Positions 1 through 5,569 of a stretch of DNA of 19,774 nt are shown here, one piece after another. The notes beneath the pieces were generated by a model. That model ran no database searches. It saw nothing but the letters and a program-made list of their open reading frames with translations, and had not been told where the DNA came from. Position numbers and translations under genes: made by a program. Within the stretch, counting starts at the first letter, position 1, and each line of letters begins with the position of its first letter. Origin of the DNA: Acidobacteriota bacterium (GTDB lineage Bacteria > Acidobacteriota > Blastocatellia > Pyrinomonadales > Pyrinomonadaceae); assembly GCA_023391155.1 (NCBI GenBank), contig JAEWBM010000189.1:1-19774 (forward strand). The letters are read 5' to 3'.

Positions 1-458
1 GTTCCCGCCGTTATATCCGTGAATGCCACGATCACGTAGACCAAGGCGATCCAGATAAACGCCATCATTGCCCTGCCCGATCCGCTCCCCAGTTTCTCAC
101 GTGCGATCTCTGCGATCGACAGTGCTCCGTGCCTGACCGAGGAAGCCAGGGCCGAAAGGTCGTGCACCGCCCCGATCAGCACCACGCCCATCGCTATCCA
201 CAGCAGACAGGGAAGCCAGCCGAATGCCATGGCCGCGATGATCGGCCCGGCGATCGGCCCCGCCGCCGCGATCGCCGAAAAATGCTGGCCGAATAAGTAG
301 AACGGCCTGATCGGCACAAAATCGACGTCGTCCTTGAATTGGTTCGCGGGCGTCACCCGCTCGTCCGACAGGTCGAATTGACGTGCCACCCACCGCCCGT
401 ATCCGAAATATCCGAAGACGAGCCATCCGATGAAAACGATCGCTAAGATTGTGAGCAT
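1..458 (-). CDS. cstA: Carbon starvation protein CstA, N-terminal part (gene runs off the left edge)
   Basis: Reading the minus strand from the ATG at 458 gives an open frame of 152 codons to the window edge, starting MLTILAIVFIGWLVFGYFGY. CstA-family proteins are inner-membrane transporters for peptides or pyruvate, used when carbon is limiting. Family hallmarks are visible: YGRWVARQFDLSDERVTPAN after the first membrane segment, then DFVPIRPFYLFGQHFSAIA, then AGPIAGPIIAAMAFGWLPC and GAVHDLSALASSVRHG. Several hydrophobic membrane helices alternate with these loops. A purine-rich GGAGAT lies about 13 bases before the ATG, a rather long spacing. The gene diverges from terC and has its own likely promoter at 505-534. 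Full family members are roughly 550-700 residues, so most of the gene lies outside. Confidence 0.93.
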   Translation of the reverse strand, partial: MLTILAIVFIGWLVFGYFGYGRWVARQFDLSDERVTPANQFKDDVDFVPIRPFYLFGQHFSAIAAAGPIAGPIIAAMAFGWLPCLLWIAMGVVLIGAVHDLSALASSVRHGALSIAEIAREKLGSGSGRAMMAFIWIALVYVIVAFTDITAG

Positions 459-474
459 TTCTTGAAGAGGATCT

Positions 475-495
475 CCCGGATCCCTGGGTTCCGGG
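475..495. repeat. Near-perfect palindrome in the cstA leader
   Basis: CCCGGA (475-480) is mirrored by TCCGGG (490-495), and inside it CCC (482-484) is mirrored by GGG (486-488). Only one T/T pair interrupts the dyad. It lies just downstream of the predicted cstA start of transcription and 17 bases before the ATG. It could be an operator or an RNA hairpin; it is too far from a T-run to be an intrinsic terminator. Confidence 0.5.
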
Positions 496-504
496 TGTCG
501 ATAA

Positions 505-534
505 AATCTACACCCAAGCCCCGCAACTTTTCAA
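505..534 (-). promoter_or_regulatory. Putative sigma70-type promoter of cstA
   Basis: On the minus strand TTGAAA (529-534, 5/6 to consensus) is followed after 18 bases by TAGATT (505-510, 4/6). Transcription would begin near 498, giving a leader of about 40 bases before the cstA ATG at 458. It sits back-to-back with the terC promoter, their -35 boxes about 10 bp apart. Confidence 0.45.
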
Positions 535-544
535 CTCGAAATGA

Positions 545-574
545 TTGACAACCTTTCCCCGCCTTCGCTATTCT
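545..574 (+). promoter_or_regulatory. sigma70-type promoter driving the manganese riboswitch and terC
   Basis: TTGACA (545-550, perfect) and TATTCT (569-574, 4/6) are separated by 18 bases. Transcription would start near 581, about 15 bases before the conserved GGGGAGTAG of the riboswitch. Confidence 0.65.
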
Positions 575-585
575 CACAATGACAA

Positions 586-712
586 TTTGAGGCAAGGGGA
601 GTAGATAACCCTACGCGGTCCTTTCGGTCGTCAATACGAGCATCAGCTCCGGCCAAAGGCTAAGCATCAAGACCTTGCGCGGTACACGTTTAACGTCCGC
701 GTGAGGTTTTTC
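586..712 (+). ncRNA. yybP-ykoY manganese riboswitch (Mn2+-sensing leader of terC)
   Basis: The leader contains the signature GGGGAGTAG (596-604), a CGTCAATACGAG segment around 630-641 at the second conserved metal-site loop position, and CAAGACCTT (668-676). These are the conserved blocks of the yybP-ykoY family, which binds Mn2+ and typically controls TerC/Alx, MntP or P-type ATPase genes. Helix P1 can form from GCAAGG (592-597) and CCTTGC (673-678). The same CCTTGC is also the left arm of the terminator hairpin at 671-708, so the two structures exclude each other. I infer that Mn2+ binding stabilises P1, blocks termination and turns terC on. The downstream gene is of the expected class, which strengthens the call. 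Confidence 0.9.
671..711 (+). terminator. Regulated terminator (expression platform) of the manganese riboswitch
   Basis: GACCTTGCGCGG (671-682) pairs without bulges with 697-708 (CCGCGTGAGGTT) around a 14-base loop, using three G-U wobbles. The stem runs directly into a T-run (707-711). Its left arm shares bases 673-678 with riboswitch helix P1. Confidence 0.8.
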
Positions 713-750
713 CTTTGCGGGCAAGAATATTTGCTTGTGAGGTATGCGTA

Positions 751-1782
751 TTGAGTTTGTTCCCTTTTGCTGAATATTGGTGGTTCTATCTTGCCTTTAC
801 CGGCTTCGTTCTCTTGATGCTCGCCCTCGACCTCGGTGTCTTTCACCGCAAGGAACACGAGGTCTCATTCAAGGAGGCGACGGCCTGGAGCGTTGTCTGG
901 GTCTCGCTCGCCCTCGTTTTCAACTATCTTTTATACCGCTATACGCTCTGGTGGTTTCCCCAGGACGAGCGGTTGATGAGCATTCCGGATTTCGTACCCG
1001 ATGTCGCTGCATGGACCGTCTCCCTAGAGTTCCTTACCGGCTACATCGTCGAAAAATCGCTATCGGTCGACAATATCTTCGTCTTTGTCGTGGTCTTTGC
1101 CTATTTCGCGATCCCCGCGAAATACCAGCATCGCGTCCTTTTTTACGGCATCTTGGGTGCGTTGGTCTTCCGGGCCATCTTCATCGGGGCAGGGTCTTGG
1201 CTGATGCAGTTCCACTGGGTCATCTACCTCTTCGGCGGCTTCCTGATCTTCACCGGCATCAAGATGATGTTCAGCCCTGAGAAAGAGATCGACCCCGAGG
1301 GTAACCCGGTCATTCGCCTTTTCAAGCGGTTCATGCCCGTAACTCCGGCGCTCCACGGGAAGAGGTTCTTCGTCCGTGAAGGCGGCCGGTGGGCGGCAAC
1401 TCCCCTGTTTATCGCACTTTTATTTCTCGAGCTCTCGGACATCATTTTCGCGGTCGATTCCGTGCCCGCGATCTTTGCCATCACGGCCGAGCCGATGATC
1501 GTCTTTACCTCGAACATTTTTGCCATCCTCGGCCTGCGTTCGATGTATTTCATGCTCGCCGGCGCCGTCAGCAAGTTCCATCTTTTGAAATACGGCCTTT
1601 CCATCGTGCTCGTCTTTGTCGGCCTCAAAATGGTCTGGCTTAACGATGCCTTCGGCGGTAAATTCCCGATCACCTGGTCGCTCGGGATCATCCTCGGCAC
1701 TATCGCCGCATCTGTTGTAGCGTCACTTATCTTTCCTCCGAAAGAGCCGGCCGTGGACGTCGACCCGAGCTTGACGGACTAG
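751..1782 (+). CDS. TerC/Alx-family integral membrane protein, probable Mn2+ exporter
   Basis: A 343-residue polytopic membrane protein of the TerC/Alx family, which in E. coli (Alx) and Bacillus homologues works in manganese homeostasis or metalation of exported proteins. Hallmarks in order: LALDLGVFHRKEHEVSFKEA near residues 24-43, VEKSLSVDNIFVFVVVF near 100-116, and LELSDIIFAVDSVPAIFAIT near 226-245, whose acidic residues in membrane helices are the likely metal ligands. About eight or nine hydrophobic segments are visible. I choose the TTG at 751 because GAGG (739-742) lies eight bases before it; a longer frame begins with TTG at 715, but that lies at the terminator end of the riboswitch. 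The manganese riboswitch upstream supports a role in Mn2+ detoxification. Confidence 0.93.
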   Translation: MSLFPFAEYWWFYLAFTGFVLLMLALDLGVFHRKEHEVSFKEATAWSVVWVSLALVFNYLLYRYTLWWFPQDERLMSIPDFVPDVAAWTVSLEFLTGYIVEKSLSVDNIFVFVVVFAYFAIPAKYQHRVLFYGILGALVFRAIFIGAGSWLMQFHWVIYLFGGFLIFTGIKMMFSPEKEIDPEGNPVIRLFKRFMPVTPALHGKRFFVREGGRWAATPLFIALLFLELSDIIFAVDSVPAIFAITAEPMIVFTSNIFAILGLRSMYFMLAGAVSKFHLLKYGLSIVLVFVGLKMVWLNDAFGGKFPITWSLGIILGTIAASVVASLIFPPKEPAVDVDPSLTD

Positions 1783-1788
1783 CTCGGG
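1764..1788 (+). terminator. Hairpin spanning the terC stop codon, possible weak terminator
   Basis: CCCGAGCT (1764-1771) and AGCTCGGG (1781-1788) form a perfect eight-base-pair stem with a nine-base loop overlapping the stop codon. No T-run follows, so any termination would be weak or factor-dependent; it may instead protect the mRNA 3' end. Confidence 0.35.
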
Positions 1789-1804
1789 CGGAGCAAAAGC
1801 GCTG

Positions 1805-1813
1805 TGTTAAAAT
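1805..1813 (+). promoter_or_regulatory. Extended -10 element just before the thioesterase start
   Basis: TG at 1805-1806, one base, then TAAAAT (1808-1813) forms an extended -10 box. The ATG at 1822 is only eight bases downstream, so the transcript would be leaderless or nearly so. No good -35 is present. Confidence 0.4.
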
Positions 1814-1821
1814 AATGGGAT

Positions 1822-2289
1822 ATGGAAGAAAAACGCTCGGTGCAAGAGATCTATTCACCCAATGGGATCTGCTTCGGCTGTGGCCCGGCCAATGAAAAAG
1901 GCCTCCACATCCGGAGCTTTCCTGAGGGTGACGAGCTTGTCGCGGAATGGCGTGCCGAGTCCCATCATCAGGCATTTCCCGGCGTACTCAACGGCGGTAT
2001 CATCGGTGCACTGCTCGATTGCCACTCCAACTGGGCCGCTGCCTATCACTTAATGAATAAACGCGGCGAGGCCGAAGCCCCCTGCACCGTCACCGCCGAA
2101 TTTCACGTAAAATTGCTCCGTCCGACACCGGCGGACGCTCTGCTAAAACTCCGTGCCCGCGTTGTTGAATCAACAGAAGACCGAGCCACCGTCGAGGCTG
2201 AGCTCATCGCCAATGACAAGGTTTGCGACACATGCCGCGGCGTCTTTGTCGCGGTAACCGAAGGCCACCCGGCATACCACCGATGGTGA
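1822..2289 (+). CDS. PaaI-like hotdog-fold acyl-CoA thioesterase
   Basis: A 155-residue soluble protein matching the PaaI/YbgC-like thioesterase group of the hotdog superfamily, which hydrolyse acyl- or aryl-CoA thioesters. An N-terminal CFGCGPANEKGLHI block (residues 13-26) is typical of this subgroup and has paired cysteines. The HHQAFPGVLNGGIIGALLDCHSNWAA stretch (residues 49-74) holds the helix and acidic residue of the active site. C-terminal beta strands with AEFHVKLLRPTP and VVESTEDRATVEAELI complete the fold. No Shine-Dalgarno precedes the ATG; instead an extended -10 sits eight bases upstream, suggesting a leaderless mRNA. The substrate cannot be told from sequence. Confidence 0.85.
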   Translation: MEEKRSVQEIYSPNGICFGCGPANEKGLHIRSFPEGDELVAEWRAESHHQAFPGVLNGGIIGALLDCHSNWAAAYHLMNKRGEAEAPCTVTAEFHVKLLRPTPADALLKLRARVVESTEDRATVEAELIANDKVCDTCRGVFVAVTEGHPAYHRW

Positions 2290-2320
2290 ACTATTCTCCG
2301 TAATTAAATCCCGACTTCCC

Positions 2321-3124
2321 ATGGCTACCTCAAAAAAACGAAAATCTTCCGGCAAAAGAAAACGGCCTCAATTCAAACCTATTCATCGCGAAGCGGGTGA
2401 CGACCGCATGGGCCTTCGCATTAACGGATCGCGCTTAATCTATCTTAAAGAGGACCCTGATTTTAAGGTGGTCATCCGTATGGGGCGCCTGCTCAATTCG
2501 ATAGTATTTGCTTCGCAATCGGTGGCAGATTATTTTGGCGACGAGTCCGCTAGCGGCACGAGACAAACGCATCGGGCATTCTTTGTTTTATGCGGCTATC
2601 TTCATCAGGGTATTCAGGTCGTTTCATGGATACGTCCCCGCTTCCTCGGTACAGAAGCGTTCGAACCGCTCCGTCTATTAACGGTAGGACCCGAGCACGA
2701 AAAGGCCCGCAAATATCTAAGAACTGTTCGTAACGAGGTCGCCTTTCACCAGGATGAGGGACGCGAAAAGACAGAAGAGGCACTCGCAGCACTAAAACTC
2801 GGGCATTATGATCTGATCTCCAACGACGACCAAACGCTCCTCGGATTCTATTTCGACTTCGCCGACGTCGTCGATTGGCAGATGATCAAAATGAAGTTAA
2901 GAGATGAGCGACCAATACCGGACTTTTACCTCGAAGTGACCCGAACTGTTCACAATTACTCAATTCTTTTCGGGAATGCCTGCTATGATTTTCTAAATTA
3001 CCTATCAGCCAACTCCAAGATCAGCGAATGCATAGAACGGCGGTTGGTCCTAAAACCCGCGGGCCGTAATATCGGCAAACAAAATCTAAGAGATTTCGAA
3101 GAGCGGCTGCGTGGCTCACAATAG
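2321..3124 (+). CDS. Unassigned protein with an RN-x4-H (HEPN-like) motif
   Basis: I do not recognise this 267-residue protein. It starts with a strongly basic tail (residues 1-20, mostly K and R) and is otherwise mostly predicted helix, without signal peptide or membrane segment. Residues 132-143 read YLRTVRNEVAFH; the R137-N138-x4-H143 spacing fits the RX4-6H catalytic motif of HEPN ribonucleases, where the residue after R is often polar (N, D or H). Similar RN...AFH motifs also occur in helical proteins of unknown role, so nuclease activity is only a suggestion. There is no visible Shine-Dalgarno before the ATG. The last nine bases overlap the convergent exonuclease gene. No partner toxin, antitoxin or nucleotidyltransferase gene is adjacent, which argues against a simple HEPN/MNT pair. 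Confidence 0.7.
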   Translation: MATSKKRKSSGKRKRPQFKPIHREAGDDRMGLRINGSRLIYLKEDPDFKVVIRMGRLLNSIVFASQSVADYFGDESASGTRQTHRAFFVLCGYLHQGIQVVSWIRPRFLGTEAFEPLRLLTVGPEHEKARKYLRTVRNEVAFHQDEGREKTEEALAALKLGHYDLISNDDQTLLGFYFDFADVVDWQMIKMKLRDERPIPDFYLEVTRTVHNYSILFGNACYDFLNYLSANSKISECIERRLVLKPAGRNIGKQNLRDFEERLRGSQ

Positions 3125-3691
3125 AGCCTTTCGCATCTGTGCTTCGAAATCCGTCTCTAGCCCCAGCCGCTTCATCCACAAAACCTGCTCATGCATTAGC
3201 ATCGGCAGGTGCACTACATCCGACAACGCATACTCTACGAGCCCCTCTGTCCAAACGCCGTCCCACTTTTTCGTGAACTTAGCCCGCGGAGCTTTGTCCA
3301 GGTCCACCGCGAAATATCGGTAAAGCGTCTCCGCCAGCGATGCGGATTGGTTCGCCCCTCGCGTCAGCACCTTTTCCGCGATCATCGTGTCATAGACGTT
3401 TCGCACCGCATATCCCGCCGCCGTCAGGAACTCGAGGTCAAATTTTGCGTTGTGAAATATCTTCACCACCCGCTCGTCCGCAAGCAGCTCCGCGAACCTC
3501 CCCATCTCCACGCCTTCGCTAAGGGGCAGCAGCACGTTAAAATCGCCATCCGAGAACTGGATCGAATACAGCCGCCCCACCCGCGAATTGAACCCCGAGG
3601 TCTCCGTATCGCACCCCAGCGCCCCGGCTCCCGCCAGCCGTTCATACGCCGCCGCGATCTCCGCCTCTGTCCTAGTTATACAAACTTCCAC
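3116..3691 (-). CDS. RNase D-like / DnaQ-superfamily 3'-5' exonuclease
   Basis: A 191-residue stand-alone DEDDy exonuclease domain. All three exonuclease motifs are present: Exo I CDTETSG (D28, E30), Exo II HNAKFDLEFL (D85), and Exo III YALSD (Y154, D158), the tyrosine marking the DEDDy class of RNase D and DNA polymerase I proofreading domains. There is no HRDC domain as in RNase D and no polymerase domain, so the substrate (RNA or DNA 3' ends) stays open. The start is the GTG at 3691; an in-frame stop lies immediately upstream, so no longer form is possible. Its 3' end overlaps the convergent gene by nine bases and no terminator is visible there. Confidence 0.85.
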   Translation of the reverse strand: MEVCITRTEAEIAAAYERLAGAGALGCDTETSGFNSRVGRLYSIQFSDGDFNVLLPLSEGVEMGRFAELLADERVVKIFHNAKFDLEFLTAAGYAVRNVYDTMIAEKVLTRGANQSASLAETLYRYFAVDLDKAPRAKFTKKWDGVWTEGLVEYALSDVVHLPMLMHEQVLWMKRLGLETDFEAQMRKALL

Positions 3692-3720
3692 TTATCTCTT
3701 AACGCCACCGCAGATCCAGC

Positions 3721-3806
3721 CAACATCCCCGCATGAAGAACATTCTCACTCATCACCCGTCACTTTTTATAATTTCTCATTTCTCATCTATCATTTATCA
3801 TCTCCA
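3721..3806. repeat. Pyrimidine-rich, TCAT-type degenerate short repeat region
   Basis: The gap between the exonuclease and yceH-like genes is dominated by TCAT/CTCA words (for example TTTCTCATTTCTCATC, 3773-3788, and TCATTTATCATC). The base composition and strand bias differ sharply from the GC-rich surroundings. A TATAAT at 3768-3773 could be a -10 box for the following gene, but its only -35 candidate is poor. It resembles short tandem repeat filler rather than a gene. Confidence 0.5.
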
Positions 3807-3815
3807 ATTAAGCCT

Positions 3816-4463
3816 ATGTCCACTATCGATCAAACCGAAGCCCGTATCCTCGGTAGCCTCGTCGAGAAACAACTCACGACGCCCGAGTATTATCCTCTCA
3901 CGCTGAACGCGCTGATCGCCGCATGCAATCAGAGAAGCAATCGCGATCCGGTTATGTCGCTCGGCGAATCCGATATCCTTTCCGCCATCGACAGCCTTCG
4001 CGACAAAAACCTCGTTTATCTTTACTACGGCAGCACGAGCCGCACCGTCAAGTATAAACACATGATGCAGCAAGTATATGAGCTCGAAGCGCCTTCGCTC
4101 GCCGTCGTCACCCTGCTCCTGCTTCGTGGGCCCCAGACCGCCGGCGAGCTCCGCGGCCGGTCAGACCGGCTGCATGAATTTTCATCGATCGCTGAGGTTC
4201 AGGAAGCGCTTGATGAACTGGCCGCCCGGCCGGAGCCCGTCGTCATAAAGCTCGCCCGCCAGCCCGGCCAAAAAGAGCCGCGCTACGCACATCTTCTCAG
4301 CGGCCCGGTCGATGAAGCCGCGATCGCCGCCGATATGCAGGCCCCGGCCCAAACCTCCTCCGGTTCACGCATTGATGCACTCCAGTTGCAGATCGCCGAG
4401 CTTTCCCGAGGCCTTGACGAGCTTCGCGAGGAGTTCGCTCGTTTCAAGAAACAGTTCGAATAG
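3816..4463 (+). CDS. YceH/DUF480 family protein (UPF0502)
   Basis: A 215-residue protein, the same length as E. coli YceH. DUF480 proteins are made of two winged-helix domains; their function is unknown. Typical elements are visible: EARILGSLVEKQLTTPEYYPLTLNAL at residues 9-34, the ACNQRSNRDPV turn, the second winged-helix LLLLRGPQTAGELRGRS, and PVVIKLARQPGQKEPRYAHLLSG. A C-terminal coiled coil (roughly residues 180-213) rich in leucine and glutamate ends the protein. The frame is open upstream to 3588, but that part runs through the antisense of the exonuclease gene and low-complexity repeats, so the ATG at 3816, at the family start, is chosen. No Shine-Dalgarno is visible. Confidence 0.9.
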   Translation: MSTIDQTEARILGSLVEKQLTTPEYYPLTLNALIAACNQRSNRDPVMSLGESDILSAIDSLRDKNLVYLYYGSTSRTVKYKHMMQQVYELEAPSLAVVTLLLLRGPQTAGELRGRSDRLHEFSSIAEVQEALDELAARPEPVVIKLARQPGQKEPRYAHLLSGPVDEAAIAADMQAPAQTSSGSRIDALQLQIAELSRGLDELREEFARFKKQFE

Positions 4464-4464
4464 C

Positions 4465-4491
4465 GAAAAAAGAGGCCGTCGCCGGCCTCTT
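4465..4491 (-). terminator. Intrinsic terminator of the 29-residue repeat protein gene
   Basis: AAGAGGCC (4470-4477) pairs perfectly with GGCCTCTT (4484-4491) around a six-base loop. Read on the minus strand the stem is followed by a run of T (complement of 4465-4471). It lies one base after the yceH stop but lacks a T-run in that direction. Confidence 0.8.
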
Positions 4492-4519
4492 CACCTTCCG
4501 CATTACACCTTCCGCATTA
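4492..4519. repeat. Two perfect tandem copies of a 14-bp unit
   Basis: CACCTTCCGCATTA occurs at 4492-4505 and again at 4506-4519, exactly filling the space between the terminator stem and the stop codon of the minus-strand gene. Confidence 0.85.
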
Positions 4520-5425
4520 CTAAAATCCCAACGAACCGATCCCGATCTTTTTCTGCACGATCTTTTCGACGCTGATCGTCGGATCTTGGGCCCGAGCCTG
4601 CCTTATGTATTCCGCATCGATCTTAAAGATCCTAAGCTTAACTACCTCTTCCGGATCCAGGTCATTGAGGCCCGCTCCCCGTAGCTCGTTCAGATATTCC
4701 GGCGTCACCTTAAAGATCGAGTACTTCACCAGATGTTCAAAGTTGTCGGCTCCAAAGCCCATGTCTTTGATCCCGCGAACGAACTCCGCATCGATCTTAA
4801 AGATCCGCGCCTTTACCAGGTCTTCCATCGAAAGATTGGGGAATCCCGTCGCCGCCATCTCTCGCATAAAATTGCTGTCGATCTTAAAGATCGCTGCTTT
4901 GAACAGGTCATCTACCCCAAGATTCGGGAAGTTGGCCGACCTCAGGTCGTCTGCAAGAGCCACCGTGACATCGAGGGTCGCCGCCACAAACAGCTTTTCT
5001 TCCATCGTGCTGCGGTTCCCTTTGCTCCCCTCGGCTTCAAAATCGAACCCGCGGCTTTTCATCGCATCGACATATCCGTAGTTGGGCACGAACCGGAATG
5101 TGCCTGAGCCCTTGCCGCCCTCGAAGGCTCCCGTTGCTTCGATCGTGCCCGCGTCCCGAATGATGCTGAAGCTCACCGGCCCGTCAGCCTGCCCCGGGGC
5201 GATGCCCTGGACGTCGGTTGAGGTATAGCTCTTTCCGTGCTGATTTCTACCGCCGTTCGCGGTCTCGAGCGAGAACGAGATATGGATCTTATCTGGGTCC
5301 TTAGCCTTGGATTTCGCCGTCCAGGTCCCCGCCACCCCTTGGGCTGAAATGATATAAGAACCGAAAATTATGATGATCAGTGCCGCAGCGGCCCGTCCGG
5401 CCGCTTGAATAATGTGTCTCTCCAT
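4520..5425 (-). CDS. Secreted protein with four 29-residue 'IFKID' tandem repeats
   Basis: A 301-residue protein of unknown function. Residues 1-29 form a signal peptide (hydrophobic ALIIIIFGSYIISAQG). Residues 30-130 look like a beta-rich domain (GTWTAKSKAKD, GTIEATGAFEGGKGSGTFRFVPN). Residues 150-280 hold four tandem repeats whose I-F-K-(I/V) cores sit at 179, 208, 237 and 266, exactly 29 residues apart, each followed by D/T-x-E/N-(F/Y)-(V/L/M/I)-x-x-(L/I/M) and a loop with N-L-x-x-(D/E)-(D/E)-L-V-K. The pattern resembles the 'HGVTPEFI..L...G' repeats that I recall near acidobacterial BlaR1/M56 or anti-sigma proteins; that link is from memory. The start is secure: GGAGGT sits five bases before the ATG. 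It has its own terminator, so it is probably monocistronic. Confidence 0.85.
   Translation of the reverse strand: MERHIIQAAGRAAAALIIIIFGSYIISAQGVAGTWTAKSKAKDPDKIHISFSLETANGGRNQHGKSYTSTDVQGIAPGQADGPVSFSIIRDAGTIEATGAFEGGKGSGTFRFVPNYGYVDAMKSRGFDFEAEGSKGNRSTMEEKLFVAATLDVTVALADDLRSANFPNLGVDDLFKAAIFKIDSNFMREMAATGFPNLSMEDLVKARIFKIDAEFVRGIKDMGFGADNFEHLVKYSIFKVTPEYLNELRGAGLNDLDPEEVVKLRIFKIDAEYIRQARAQDPTISVEKIVQKKIGIGSLGF
4619..4892. repeat. 87-bp periodic DNA repeat with palindromic GATCTTAAAGATC cores
   Basis: The word GATCTTAAAGATC occurs at 4619-4631, 4793-4805 and 4880-4892, with a diverged copy (ACCTTAAAGATC) near 4708. Starts are 87 bp apart (29 codons), so the repeats arose by in-frame duplication and encode the IFKID cores. 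The core is itself a palindrome of GATC arms. Confidence 0.85.
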
Positions 5426-5514
5426 TGAGAACCTCCAATTTATTTATGAACTTGTATGACTCTCGCCATTCAACTGAGAAACACCACCCCTCACCGATTT
5501 ATGACAACCAAAAA

Positions 5515-5547
5515 AGAAAAACCGCCCCGGGGTTAACCGAGGCGGTT
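5515..5547 (-). terminator. Intrinsic terminator of the TPR protein gene
   Basis: Bases 5520-5530 pair with 5537-5547 with a single mismatch (stem AACCGCC/GGCGGTT plus CGG/CCG), followed on the minus strand by a T-rich tract (complement of 5511-5521). The stem begins about 23 bases after the stop codon of the minus-strand gene. Confidence 0.85.
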
Positions 5548-5569
5548 CCAAAGAAATGAACTAAACAAC

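Noticed and set aside
715..750. TTG start for terC at 715
   Set aside because: It lies at the foot of the riboswitch terminator and lacks a Shine-Dalgarno; TTG 751 has GAGG eight bases upstream and the protein begins at the family's usual position.
3588..3815. Upstream extension of the yceH-like frame by 76 residues
   Set aside because: It reads through the antisense of the exonuclease gene and the TCAT repeats, has low-complexity sequence and is absent from the family, which starts at the ATG at 3816.
4619..4892. CRISPR-like or IS-related regular spacing
   Set aside because: The 87-bp period equals 29 codons and is explained by the protein repeat; the intervening DNA is coding and similar between units.
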